From contig NC_016620.1 in the NCBI RefSeq assembly GCF_000210915.2, forward strand, positions 2,666,001-2,730,000: a stretch of 64,000 nucleotides of DNA, read 5' to 3'. The notes beneath the pieces were generated by a model, which had not been told where the DNA came from, did not search any database, and was given only the letters and a program-made list of their open reading frames with translations. Shown one piece after another: positions 34,347 through 42,703 of this stretch (positions are counted from its first letter, which is position 1; each line of letters begins with the position of its first letter). Made by a program: the position numbers and the translations under genes. This stretch comes from Halobacteriovorax marinus SJ (GTDB taxonomy: Bacteria > Bdellovibrionota > Bacteriovoracia > Bacteriovoracales > Bacteriovoracaceae).

Positions 34347-35126
34347 TTATTCTGCCTGCGCCTCTTCATTTCCACCATCTCTCTGAGCAGGAGGAAGAAA
34401 GGCATTTAACTTCTCTTTAATTAGTCGAGGGTTCTCACCTGCAACAATCCCAAGAGTACCGGCGATAATAATATTCATTTTCGTGGCCTCAAGACTCGAT
34501 CTAAAAGCGATCTTATTCTTCATTGGGTTACAAAATACGTTGGCAATAATCGCACCATAGAATGTCGTTAAGAGTGCAACCGCCATGGCCGGACCAATAG
34601 CTGATGGATCGGATAAGTTCTGAAGCATCTGTACAAGACCAATCAGTGTCCCGATCATCCCCATCGCAGGACCGTCATCGGCCATACCTTGGAAAACATC
34701 TGCACCTACTTTATGTCTCTCCACCATGGCATCAATTTCTAATTGTAGAATCGAAGCAATAACTTCAGGTGGTCTATTATCTGCTGCTAATGTCATTGCT
34801 TTCTTTAAGAAAGGATCATCAATTGGTACTTTTTCTAGAGCGAAAACTGATTCCCTTCTCGCAGTCTCAGCTAAGTTTCCAATTTCTTCAATAGTATCTT
34901 TAGGGTCACTAGGAGAGAAAAAGAATCCCTTCATTGCAAAGGCGACAATATTCTTTATAACTTCCATTGGCCATTTAAAGAAGGTCACACCAATCAGCCC
35001 CAGCCCAACAACAAGTGTGGACGGTACATCAATGAAAATACCAAGATCCCCACCGACGAGAATCGAACCTAGGATTGCAGCGGTTGCTACAACCAAACCA
35101 ATAATGGATGCTATATCCATAATCAT
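34347..35126 (-). CDS. motA: MotA, flagellar stator protein
   Basis: MotA forms the ion channel with MotB and drives rotation. The 259-residue protein has four transmembrane helices; two N-terminal (IIGLVVATAAILGSILVGG; TLVVGLGLIGVTF), a large cytoplasmic loop with charged rotor-contact residues (about 80-150), then GMIGTLIGLVQML and MAVALLTTFYGAIIANVF. It is the first gene of motA-motB-rluA-type. A sigma-28-like promoter lies 29-55 bases upstream of its start. Confidence 0.95.
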   Translation of the reverse strand: MIMDIASIIGLVVATAAILGSILVGGDLGIFIDVPSTLVVGLGLIGVTFFKWPMEVIKNIVAFAMKGFFFSPSDPKDTIEEIGNLAETARRESVFALEKVPIDDPFLKKAMTLAADNRPPEVIASILQLEIDAMVERHKVGADVFQGMADDGPAMGMIGTLIGLVQMLQNLSDPSAIGPAMAVALLTTFYGAIIANVFCNPMKNKIAFRSSLEATKMNIIIAGTLGIVAGENPRLIKEKLNAFLPPAQRDGGNEEAQAE

Positions 35127-35154
35127 CTTCCTTGTGATTGTATTTATACCCTAA

Positions 35155-35181
35155 CTATCGGAAAATAAGAGAGTTTCTTTA
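35155..35181 (-). promoter_or_regulatory. Sigma-28 (FliA)-type promoter of motAB
   Basis: On the minus strand TAAA (35181-35178) is followed after exactly 15 bases by TCCGATAG (35162-35155). The sigma-28 consensus is TAAA-N15-GCCGATAA, so 10 of the 12 fixed positions match. It stands about 29 bases before motA. Flagellar late genes are the normal targets. Confidence 0.65.
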
Positions 35182-35284
35182 AAATTAATTGAATCCGCTC
35201 TCCGAGATTCTAAAATAGCTCGATAATTCTATTATAAGTAAATTTCTATGTATTTTCGCTATGATAGGATTTACCTAGTGAGGA

Positions 35285-35301
35285 CCGAGCAAAAAGCTCG
35301 G
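35285..35301 (-). terminator. Hairpin after the propeller-cytochrome gene
   Basis: CCGAGC (35285-35290) pairs with GCTCGG (35296-35301) over AAAAA. It lies six bases beyond the stop at 35307 but lacks a downstream T-run on the minus strand, so it may be a weak terminator. Confidence 0.4.
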
Positions 35302-35306
35302 CTTTC

Positions 35307-36764
35307 CTAGAGAGATTTGAAGTATTCAGTGAATTCCTTCTTCTCTTCCTTAGTCAACTCTCCCCCTAGAGGCATTCTATAACTAGGGTCATTAGAGTTT
35401 ATCCTCTTAAGAATTTCATCTTTGTGAGACTTTACTTTTTCTTTATCAAAGAATGGAATGTTCTCTTGATGGCAAATCATGCACTTCACCTTTACCATCT
35501 TTTTGAACTTATCTTTTGTATTTGAAACTCTAGGTCTTTTAATTTCAGACTTCTTTAGAGCGTCACACATAAGAGACACTTCTCTATCCCCTGTGGCCTT
35601 GGCAATCTGTCTACATAGCTCATCAGGCATATTAAGCATCATAACTTTACTTCCACCTGAGTTATTACCAGTCCAATCAGTACAAACACTCTTCCAAAGA
35701 TCTGCAAGGTTTTCTAGAGAGCGATCAAAGTCATCCCCTTCAAAACAGCTTCTTGCAACCTCAATAGATTTTGGAACAACCTTAGGAACTTCCTTGATTA
35801 CAAAAGATAACTTCCCACTTGTTTGATCAAGATAAACGACTTTATCGTCTTCTAAGAATACAGGGTAATAAGAATTCCCTCTTTGATTTTGAGTTACTGG
35901 GGTAATAGACTTTGTCTCCCTATCATAGACAAAGACATTTCTAACTTCATGTCTATTATCAAATGTAGGTGGCATTTGAACTTCTGAAGACCTTGGACCA
36001 GAACGTGAAACCTTCTCCGTCACGTGAAAGACTAGCTTCTTTCGATCATTACTAAAATCAACTTTTCCAGAAGGGAAATCTAATCTTTCAATTTCCTTTG
36101 CCCCTGTTCCATCATCATTAATTCTGTAGATAACAGTTTGATTTGTTTCTATATCAAGACTCGCAAATTCCTTACCATCTTTGGATATCATAGGAAGTCT
36201 CATATTAGGAAATTTCTGTTGGTTATCATTACGATTTGCACTAAAGCTTCCATTACTGGTAAGAGTGTAGTCTTTAAGACTAATACTTGCAGCTCTCTCA
36301 TCATAGCTTAAGACACGGTATTTATTTCCACCTAACGTTCCAACACTTTGATACGTTCTTTCAGTATTAGTATCTACAGTTACTTTTTCATAATTAATCT
36401 TTCCAAAGAATCCCCTGGAAATATCCCAGTTCTCCATTGGCATAAGGTTCAAGCTCCAATTTTTCCTACCTGAAACTCTCCAATTAATTGACGTCATAAT
36501 CTTCCCATCAATACTTGGAACAGGGTCAGCTGAACCTGGCAATAGAAGCTCTTCTCCATTTGTAGTGTCTAATCTCCAATTCTTATGACCTCCAATATAA
36601 TAAATATATCTTCCATCAGGTGAAGTCTTAAAGAAGTAATTGGGAGTATACATAGGAGTGATTCTTCTAATTATTTTATCTTCATTTAAATTACATAAAT
36701 TCTTATCTACTTGGGCCATTGAATTAAATGAAAGCAGGAGAATTGGAACTAAAGCTATTTTCAT
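35307..36764 (-). CDS. Periplasmic beta-propeller protein with C-terminal cytochrome c domain
   Basis: This 485-residue protein has a signal peptide. The first 310 residues show TolB/WD40-like repeats (for example FFKTSPDGRYIYYIGGHKNW, FSNDRKKLVFHVTEK), probably a beta-propeller. The last 70 residues hold a c-type heme site CMICH (about 427-431) with a possible Met ligand in RMPLGG. A propeller plus small cytochrome suggests a periplasmic redox or sensing protein; the partner is unknown. The start overlaps the stop of the upstream gene by one base (TAATG) and has GGAGAG upstream. Confidence 0.72.
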   Translation of the reverse strand: MKIALVPILLLSFNSMAQVDKNLCNLNEDKIIRRITPMYTPNYFFKTSPDGRYIYYIGGHKNWRLDTTNGEELLLPGSADPVPSIDGKIMTSINWRVSGRKNWSLNLMPMENWDISRGFFGKINYEKVTVDTNTERTYQSVGTLGGNKYRVLSYDERAASISLKDYTLTSNGSFSANRNDNQQKFPNMRLPMISKDGKEFASLDIETNQTVIYRINDDGTGAKEIERLDFPSGKVDFSNDRKKLVFHVTEKVSRSGPRSSEVQMPPTFDNRHEVRNVFVYDRETKSITPVTQNQRGNSYYPVFLEDDKVVYLDQTSGKLSFVIKEVPKVVPKSIEVARSCFEGDDFDRSLENLADLWKSVCTDWTGNNSGGSKVMMLNMPDELCRQIAKATGDREVSLMCDALKKSEIKRPRVSNTKDKFKKMVKVKCMICHQENIPFFDKEKVKSHKDEILKRINSNDPSYRMPLGGELTKEEKKEFTEYFKSL

Positions 36765-37459
36765 TAAATCTCTCCCAAGTATTTCTTAATTAAGTCCTGC
36801 AGTGACTTCTTCCCATTGAAGCCCGGAACACGTTTAACCAACTCACCATCCTTATAAAAAATTGTACTTGGATAATGGATCGTGGCCCCAAAGTTTTCCA
36901 ATTTGCGTGAATTCATTCTCTTTAAGTACTCAAGCGGGAGATCATATTTTTGAAGTGATTTATTAGCGAAATCAATATCAGCATTGAGGTCCAATAAAAT
37001 TGTCACCGGAATTTTCAGAGAAGAGAGGTATTTCTTCATTTCCACTAGCTCGTAGACAGAAAGAGACATGTGGGGAGACCATAGATAAATAACTCCCCTC
37101 TTTTCTTTCTTAAGAAGCTGATCTAAGTCTCGGTCTAAGAAGCCTCCGCTAGACGAAGATATCTTCAAGACTTTCATCTTACAATCAGGCTCAGAGAACT
37201 CTAGTTTAAGGAGGAGCCCATTTTGGTTAGACGTCAAAGTCGACTTACTCTTCTCGACATCAATTGTAACACTTCCTCCGCCTTCAAAGTCAGAGCTAAC
37301 ACTTGCATCTAAGTTCTTCTTCCATTCCTTTGGCTCTCCCAATGAGGAGACGGCTCCCAGAACGCTATTAGTGCATCTTAATTTATTTAAAAAAGGTGCC
37401 TTTTTTTGAGCAAAAATAGGCATAGATATTAGAAATGACAGGGCGATAATTATCTTCAT
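36764..37459 (-). CDS. Exported thioredoxin-fold protein without CxxC
   Basis: This 231-residue protein has a signal peptide (MKIIIALSFLISMPIFA). From about residue 115 a thioredoxin-like order is visible: a strand (GVIYLWSPHMSLSVYEL), a helix, then the cis-Pro loop (YPSTIFYKDGELVKRVPGF). The active-site CxxC is replaced by SPHMS, so it is not a disulfide oxidoreductase of the usual kind. The N-terminal part is unrecognised. It is the first gene of a pair with the propeller-cytochrome; its mRNA is predicted to be leaderless. Confidence 0.6.
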   Translation of the reverse strand: MKIIIALSFLISMPIFAQKKAPFLNKLRCTNSVLGAVSSLGEPKEWKKNLDASVSSDFEGGGSVTIDVEKSKSTLTSNQNGLLLKLEFSEPDCKMKVLKISSSSGGFLDRDLDQLLKKEKRGVIYLWSPHMSLSVYELVEMKKYLSSLKIPVTILLDLNADIDFANKSLQKYDLPLEYLKRMNSRKLENFGATIHYPSTIFYKDGELVKRVPGFNGKKSLQDLIKKYLGEI

Positions 37460-37465
37460 TTGATA

Positions 37466-37471
37466 ATTATA
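37466..37471 (-). promoter_or_regulatory. -10 box predicting a leaderless mRNA (thioredoxin-fold protein)
   Basis: A perfect TATAAT on the minus strand, then TATCAA (six bases) and the ATG at 37459. No Shine-Dalgarno; no recognisable -35 at 16-18 bases. Confidence 0.5.
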
Positions 37472-37520
37472 GACGATCTCGTTGCAGTTCTCTAGGTAGG
37501 TTAAAACCTACCCATTAGCT

Positions 37521-37853
37521 CTAGATACTACAATTTGCCGTTTCAAAGTTCACGTCAAACGCATTAGCAGTCTGAGATAACTCTATAGAATCACTAACAG
37601 AAGCCAACTTTAACAAGTTCCCCTTCTGTGTTTTAAAGAAGATTCCATCTCTAGACTTAGAAACAACTTCTAGCAAATGAGAAGTCTGGCTCTCCTTAGT
37701 CGTCACTGTTGCCTTAGCATCAGTTCCGCTTAAAAACTCCAACTTGATTTTACTTCCATTTGCATGGGCATTTTCACACTCTACAACACTCCCCTTTGCG
37801 GCCATCGCATTAAAAGAAGTCATTACAAAAAATACCCAAATTAACTTTTTCAT
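37521..37853 (-). CDS. Small secreted protein, unknown function
   Basis: The start is placed at 37853, where GGAG stands five bases before the ATG and the first residues form a signal peptide (MKKLIWVFFVMTSFNAMAA). An upstream in-frame start at 37910 would add a non-signal tail and is less likely. The mature protein is about 90 residues, has two cysteines and beta-strand periodicity. I recognise no family. TATAAT at 37914-37909 with a GC-rich discriminator (GGGCGC) lies upstream, and a GGGCGC/GCGCCC dyad spans 37882-37908. Confidence 0.6.
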   Translation of the reverse strand: MKKLIWVFFVMTSFNAMAAKGSVVECENAHANGSKIKLEFLSGTDAKATVTTKESQTSHLLEVVSKSRDGIFFKTQKGNLLKLASVSDSIELSQTANAFDVNFETANCSI

Positions 37854-38046
37854 ACTATCTCCAAAAAAGTCATGATTACAGGGGCGCTTTAAACCACCAC
37901 CTGCGCCCATTATAAACCCATTAGGAATTTTTTATAGGTTAAAAAAGCTTAATTTTTAGTAAAATAAATGAAGTTTATACGAGTGTTACTCGTCAAGGAA
38001 TTGAAGAAGGCAGGAGAAAATTGAGTATTAGTAGGCTTGAAGCAAT

Positions 38047-38637
38047 CTATTCATCTACGAAGTCATAGAGAAGTAAATGTTTAGGAGGTGAATAACAACC
38101 ATAATCAGGATTCTTTTTTAAAATCCGAGGATTTATAGTTCCATACTTAAAGTAATTTTTAATTTTAATATAATAAGGTAAGAAGATATTATAGTAATTC
38201 ACCTTATTAAATCTAAATCGAACTACTCTATCTCCGCTCTTAAAAATAACGTCAGGATAGTTCTTAAAGTATTCACTACGGCTACGACCTTCCAGAAGAT
38301 TCCCTGCGAGTCTCTTCATACTTAAGCTCCTTCTATCGAGAAACCCTACTGAGGTTTTATATTGATAAGCAGTAATATCAGAATTGTGATCCCAACCTCC
38401 CCCTAGCGTCCAACCATCTGCTGGGATAAATTGTAAGTCACTTCCTTTAGGATCAAAAAATAAATTAAACTTTTCAAAGTCTGATAAAACACTGTAGACG
38501 TCAATTATCTTTACACTCTCTGGTATCTTTCCCAATAGAACAGTACCTGAGAAGTAATCCTCCTGGCAGTCATAAACAGGACCAAAACCAAAACTGTTAG
38601 AACAAAGTATCAGTAAAAATAAGGCGAGTTTCTTCAC
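38047..38637 (-). CDS. Exported protein, unknown function
   Basis: The start is GTG at 38637, with GGGAG eight bases upstream and a signal peptide (VKKLALFLLILCSNSFG); a TTG at 38652 is in frame but less likely. The 196-residue product is aromatic-rich. The region VKIIDVYSVLSDFEKFNLFFDP followed by a Gly-rich strand suggests a START/SRPBCC-like fold, but this is only a pattern. The C-terminal part has many Tyr. It is monocistronic. Confidence 0.55.
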   Translation of the reverse strand: MKKLALFLLILCSNSFGFGPVYDCQEDYFSGTVLLGKIPESVKIIDVYSVLSDFEKFNLFFDPKGSDLQFIPADGWTLGGGWDHNSDITAYQYKTSVGFLDRRSLSMKRLAGNLLEGRSRSEYFKNYPDVIFKSGDRVVRFRFNKVNYYNIFLPYYIKIKNYFKYGTINPRILKKNPDYGCYSPPKHLLLYDFVDE

Positions 38638-38769
38638 TTTGGTAACTCCCAAGCTTTAAGGTTCCAACTATTAAGGGAAAACCAATAACACTTCCCTTTA
38701 AACATTTTTCTAAAACTGCAAATTCAAATCTTTAAATAGGATTAATTATCGAGATAATCTATATCTTTG

Positions 38770-39501
38770 TTAGTTAAGATATTTTTCATATAAATATCTT
38801 TTATCTTTCCCGTACTCATCCTCATACATTTTCAAATAATTAAAAATTTGATATTTTTTATAACCCTTAAATCTATATTCTAACAACTTTGTGCTAATTT
38901 TTTTAGATTGATCTTCGGTAAAGCCACAAAATTCACTTAGGCTAATCTCTAGGTCAAAGCTTCTTAAACTTCCAGTTACAAGCCCACTCCACATATGAAA
39001 ATTATTATCAAATGTATTCAACGTATTACTTCTTAAAGCTGTATTATGGACCTTATCTCGCACCTTTTTACTCACTTCATAAATTTCTCGCGACTTTAAA
39101 ATATTGTTCGGAAAAGACCTTGAGTAAGCGGAAGTACACTCAACTAAAATATTTAAGTCATACCAATACTTCTTTAAATACTCCTCGGAAGGGTTGTGAA
39201 TTAATGCCGACTGAGAATGCACAGCTGCATTATAAATCATTATCAATTCGCTCTCATTTAGATCTTTGAACTCATTATTAATATAAATCTCCACATCATC
39301 ACGTATTCCATTCTTATTTCTATCTGGCCCTTTTAACGACCACATAACTTCGAACCAATTGGGAAATGATGGCTCCATATTTCCCATAAAAGTTTTTGGC
39401 TCATAAGTTAGCCACATCCTCGTGTAGTAGATAAAGTCTCTACATCGGTAAAGAGTGATCAAAAGAATGAATATAGAAAAACTAATTAGAGTTTTCTTCA
39501 A
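38770..39501 (-). CDS. Exported protein with a DxNxNGxxDDVE motif, unknown function
   Basis: This 243-residue protein has an N-terminal hydrophobic segment (about 5-20). After the mature N-terminus, GPDRNKNGIRDDVEIYI (about 56-71) resembles the calcium-binding D-x-N-x-N-G-x-x-D repeat of thrombospondin type 3 or EF-hand-like loops. The rest is helical with no recognised family. The start is TTG with GGA eight bases upstream, so confidence in it is moderate. Confidence 0.55.
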   Translation of the reverse strand: MKKTLISFSIFILLITLYRCRDFIYYTRMWLTYEPKTFMGNMEPSFPNWFEVMWSLKGPDRNKNGIRDDVEIYINNEFKDLNESELIMIYNAAVHSQSALIHNPSEEYLKKYWYDLNILVECTSAYSRSFPNNILKSREIYEVSKKVRDKVHNTALRSNTLNTFDNNFHMWSGLVTGSLRSFDLEISLSEFCGFTEDQSKKISTKLLEYRFKGYKKYQIFNYLKMYEDEYGKDKRYLYEKYLN

Positions 39502-39591
39502 TTAAAATTCCAGTTAAATATGCTTCACTAAAATTATAAACGAAGTTGATTCGAAAAATTTAAGATCAAGAAAAATTAAGGATAAGGTAGG

Positions 39592-40599
39592 CTATCTCCA
39601 TAATTCATAATCAACAGCCCAAGGGAAAAAAGATGAGAGATAGATACAAGAGTCATCTTTCTTACCTATTACAAGGCTAGCACCTGCACTCATCTTCAGG
39701 CGAAGATATACACTACGAATTCTGTTTTTCTTAAACTCTAAACCCACTTCAAGGTTCTTTGAATCGGCCTTAAATAAATTTAAAATTCTCTCCTCTTCTT
39801 TATTTAGATAATCTTGAAAAGATGTATAATTCACACCTTCAGGTATAGCAGAGGATATCTCCTCTCGATTCTTTGTTGTTGGAAAGCCTTCATTTATAAA
39901 CTCTCTTTTTGCCTCTAGATGTTTCTCCCTTCTTCTCTTATCAGAAATACATCTACTCATTTCCTTAAGTATTAGTTCACCATTTTTCTGTTTGATTATT
40001 TTCTTCAACCTATCCATATAAGAAACAATACTCTCATCTTTTAAAACAAATTTCTCAAAGATCTCTTTAGCTGATGGCCTAATTACAGCAAGCCTCTTAC
40101 CTTTATAAATAACTTCGGATTCAACACTATCTGTAATCGCCTTAACTTCTCCAGGAAGTCTAAAGTAATAAGTATTTTCACCTTTTACTAAAGAAGATTT
40201 AAAGCCATAGACCTCTCCTTTATTCTCTGAGAAATATATCTTTAACTTTCCACTTGTCATTCTTCCTTTATGAATATTGTAATCACAGAAATGACTTTTA
40301 CCGTATCGGTGAAAATTCATACTATACGGGTCGATATCTTTCTCTTTTAAATGCTCCTCACTTAGCTTGCAAACTGTATCATTTCCAAGTTTTATATCTC
40401 GACTTGAAAAGGAGCCTACAGGCTTCCCCCTAAGCTCTCTATTGGTAAAAAGAGAGATTCTTCCCTCAAAAGCTCTAACAAAAGAAAGAGAAGATTCTAG
40501 CCTATCTTTTATAATAAAATGTCGTACAATTTCGCCAGGGTCTCGATTATCTCCGTGGCAGCTAAAACTAAATAATAATGTTATCAAAAAATATTTCAT
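39592..40599 (-). CDS. Exported protein, unknown function
   Basis: The start is placed at the ATG at 40599, giving a signal peptide (MKYFLITLLFSFSC) with GGAG about ten bases upstream; a GTG at 40632 would add 11 residues before it. The 335-residue product is Lys/Glu/Arg-rich with a coiled middle (about 200-270), three to four cysteines, and a C-terminal beta segment. A lipoprotein-like Cys follows FSFS but the lipobox is non-standard. I recognise no family. Confidence 0.5.
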   Translation of the reverse strand: MKYFLITLLFSFSCHGDNRDPGEIVRHFIIKDRLESSLSFVRAFEGRISLFTNRELRGKPVGSFSSRDIKLGNDTVCKLSEEHLKEKDIDPYSMNFHRYGKSHFCDYNIHKGRMTSGKLKIYFSENKGEVYGFKSSLVKGENTYYFRLPGEVKAITDSVESEVIYKGKRLAVIRPSAKEIFEKFVLKDESIVSYMDRLKKIIKQKNGELILKEMSRCISDKRRREKHLEAKREFINEGFPTTKNREEISSAIPEGVNYTSFQDYLNKEEERILNLFKADSKNLEVGLEFKKNRIRSVYLRLKMSAGASLVIGKKDDSCIYLSSFFPWAVDYELWR

Positions 40600-40930
40600 A
40601 CTATAAGTTCTCCAGTCATTCATTAACTTCACTATGTTTTAGTTTTTCTAGATCAACTAAGATTATCACGTTTAAAACTAGTCTAAACTTTTAATAGAGA
40701 CTTTAAGGTTAAGATTTCTAAAGGAATAAAGATCGACGTCTTCAGTTCTTATGGCAGGTTTGCTTGCAAGTAAATCTTTGAAATATGGGGGTTAAATAGC
40801 TTCGCATCCAAACGCGACACCCGACCTCGCGCTTCCTGCGCTCGCCTGGGATTCTCAGCATCATTTTTCCATCCTGGAAAATGTAAGACCCTCTCTCGGT
40901 CGCATCATGCTCCCTCGTCAGGGTTGTTCG

Positions 40931-40961
40931 GCGTCATATGCCATCGTGGCATATGACGCCT
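40931..40961. repeat. Perfect 14-bp inverted repeat, 3-base loop
   Basis: Arms at 40931-40944 and 40948-40961 enclose TCG. Each contains CATATG. It lies 3 bases from the A-run of the neighbouring terminator, so the two hairpins would stack in RNA. Confidence 0.8.
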
Positions 40962-40964
40962 CCA

Positions 40965-40990
40965 AAAAAAAACCCGGCCGAAGCCGGGTC
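40965..40990 (-). terminator. Strong terminator of the small gene at 41062
   Basis: On the minus strand CCCGGC-TTCG-GCCGGG (stable UUCG tetraloop) is followed by nine T. It lies 72 bases beyond the stop codon at 41062. Confidence 0.9.
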
Positions 40991-41061
40991 CTTAATCAAG
41001 ATGTCTACCCTTAAATTGAAAACAACTCCTATGTTTCCCCGCCCAAGGCTTAAGAGTGTCA

Positions 41062-41280
41062 TCAACCTCTTACGTGATCAATTGTCGATTCCAAATAAAT
41101 GGCCATCGATTCTCTAAGCTGGGACATTGAAATAGGTTCTTCGTCTAACAGTAATTCCTTTTTGATAAAATCAACTGGAAAACCTGTCATTTGTGAAAGA
41201 GTTGAAAACGAAACCATCTCTTCCGTACTGGTCGATTTTGAATTCAATTCTGCCGTTCTGGCTAAATTCTGCTGTGTCAT
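41062..41280 (-). CDS. Small HTH-like protein, unknown function
   Basis: This 72-residue protein has a polar N-terminus and then a compact helical segment, VSFSTLSQMTGFPVDFIKKEL (about 23-43) with a helix-turn-helix-like rhythm, followed by LLLDEEPISMSQLRESMAIYLE, an acidic helix. A DNA-binding role is possible but not shown. GGAG lies seven bases before the ATG, and a strong terminator follows, so it is a genuine single-gene unit. The reading frames on the other strand over the same bases are weaker and have no such support. Confidence 0.6.
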   Translation of the reverse strand: MTQQNLARTAELNSKSTSTEEMVSFSTLSQMTGFPVDFIKKELLLDEEPISMSQLRESMAIYLESTIDHVRG

Positions 41281-41537
41281 TCCTACACTCCCTTGTACCT
41301 ACTTCAGCCGTCACAATATTAAAAACTCTTATTTTTAATATTAGTATGACCTGTCCATGCCGAAGGCCCATGTTTTCTTATGGTGCATAAAAATGATACA
41401 AATCTCTTTTTCACCATGTCAAATAAATGAGGGTTCTTACAGCGAGTTGTAAGACTTTATTAGATTCTTTCAGTAACTATAAATTGTTGAATTTATAAGA
41501 TTATAAGAAAAACACTCAGGTAAAAGTAGAGCGTCAT
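41281..41537. other. AT-rich region with three hairpins
   Basis: Three perfect inverted repeats lie between the small gene and pabB. AATATTAAAAA / TTTTTAATATT (41315-41342, 6-base loop) is in the leader or promoter of the small gene. TCTTACA / TGTAAGA (41435-41454) and TATAAATT / AATTTATA (41478-41497, GTTG loop) come next. The middle one contains TTAC-N8-GTAA with CGAG at its centre, as in the 14317 inverted repeat. No terminator with a T-run is evident for pabB. Confidence 0.5.
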
Positions 41538-42701
41538 TTAGAGGTTTCTTACAAAGCTATCCTTCTTAAGATGCATCTCTAGGAACTCTTCTTCGCACTT
41601 GCTAAGTAAAGTAATGCCCCCGCCAGCGTGATAGCGCATCATTTTGTCATCCATGCAAAAGTCACCCGAGCGAATATTAATGGAGGCCGCAAAAAGATCT
41701 CTATCAATCAATATTGTGCTACCGCAGTAGAAGCCTCTCTTTTCTTTCTCTAGTGAAGATAAAATTTTCACAACATTCTTCTTTGGCGCACCCGTGACAC
41801 TACCGCCAGGAAACATGGCCTTCACAATTTTTAAAAGAGATGTACTCTCCCTTAGCTTTGTTTCAATTAGTGAGTATTGATGAATAATTTTTGGAACAAC
41901 GAGAGGAGCACACTTTTTAATAACCCTTCCGACTTGCAGATCTATTTTAGTTAAATCATTTCTTAGAAGATCAGTAATCATATTTAACTCACCCTGATCT
42001 TTCTTAGATGATTTGAGCTTCTTAAACGACTCTCTCCAATCTTCTCCCCTAGGAAGCGTCCCTTTTATAGGCATTGTCCACAGACTCGCCTGTGGCCCTT
42101 TTAAGTCACCTTGAAAAAGACACTCAGGTGAATTACTTAGATAGAGTTTTCCTAGCTTTGGGATATATGTGGCGTGCGCATATGGAGATCGACTCTCTTT
42201 CTCTCTCCACAGTCTTGAACAAATCTCCTTAGCGGAGTGGTTCTTCTTCCACCTATAGCTAAAAGGAAAGGTTAAATTAAATTGATAAATATCCCCTCTT
42301 AGAAGATGCTCATACCCTTTATCAAATGCTGCCTTGTAATCGCGACTAGAAACAGCTCCGACGGCCTTTAACTCAAGAGAAGGTATATTCTCTATTAATG
42401 ACCAAGGTTTCTTTTCTTTGTACTGAATCTCAATAGCGAGAGGATCATCTGCACCAGGACCAGAGTGGTCTAAGAGAATTTCTCCCAACTCATAGAAGAG
42501 GTGCACAACATAATTTCTCTTTTGCCTAATTTCTTCTAGAGATCCATGATCACTTTCTAAACGCTCTAAGAAGTGATCTATTTTAATATCACTTCTCTGC
42601 CCAGTTAATAGATCAATGGAATAATGACGATAGAAAACTCTTGCAAAGCTTGGAGAGGAGTATTTTACAAAACCATCCCCCATCCAAAAGATGGACCACA
42701 T
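41538..42701 (-). CDS. pabB: Aminodeoxychorismate synthase component I (PabB-like)
   Basis: This 387-residue chorismate-binding enzyme has GSVTGAPKKN, the LRNDLTKI segment, and FYCGSTILIDRDLFAASINIRSG followed by a GGGI pattern, all in the order of PabB/TrpE. PabB makes 4-amino-4-deoxychorismate for folate. The N-terminal lobe is short for TrpE, favouring PabB. PabA and PabC are not adjacent. It lies three bases after dnaB, so it is the last gene of the rpsF-type operon. The ATG at 42701 lacks a Shine-Dalgarno; an ATG six codons later is possible. Confidence 0.82.
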   Translation of the reverse strand: MWSIFWMGDGFVKYSSPSFARVFYRHYSIDLLTGQRSDIKIDHFLERLESDHGSLEEIRQKRNYVVHLFYELGEILLDHSGPGADDPLAIEIQYKEKKPWSLIENIPSLELKAVGAVSSRDYKAAFDKGYEHLLRGDIYQFNLTFPFSYRWKKNHSAKEICSRLWREKESRSPYAHATYIPKLGKLYLSNSPECLFQGDLKGPQASLWTMPIKGTLPRGEDWRESFKKLKSSKKDQGELNMITDLLRNDLTKIDLQVGRVIKKCAPLVVPKIIHQYSLIETKLRESTSLLKIVKAMFPGGSVTGAPKKNVVKILSSLEKEKRGFYCGSTILIDRDLFAASINIRSGDFCMDDKMMRYHAGGGITLLSKCEEEFLEMHLKKDSFVRNL

Positions 42702-42703
42702 AA

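Larger units (their letters stand above)
40600..41061. other. Structured GC-rich intergenic island
   Basis: About 460 bases without a gene. From about 40800 the sequence becomes GC-rich and full of inverted repeats: GCGC-TTCCT-GCGC near 40831; CATTTTTCCA with TGGAAAATG (40862-40883); and a perfect 14-bp stem, GGCGTCATATGCCA with TGGCATATGACGCC (40931-40961, loop TCG). A strong minus-strand terminator follows at 40965-40990. This may be one structured RNA or a repeat cluster; no promoter decides. Confidence 0.5.

Noticed and set aside
37854-37910. N-terminal extension of the small secreted protein
   Set aside because: It would place 19 Gly/Asp-rich residues before a clean signal peptide that has its own RBS.
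40800-40990. GC-rich island as tmRNA, SRP RNA, 6S RNA or a riboswitch
   Set aside because: None of the conserved sequences of those RNAs could be recognised.
41099-41390. Three overlapping open frames on both strands around the small gene
   Set aside because: Only the minus-strand 72-codon frame at 41062-41280 has a Shine-Dalgarno, a helical domain and a terminator behind it.
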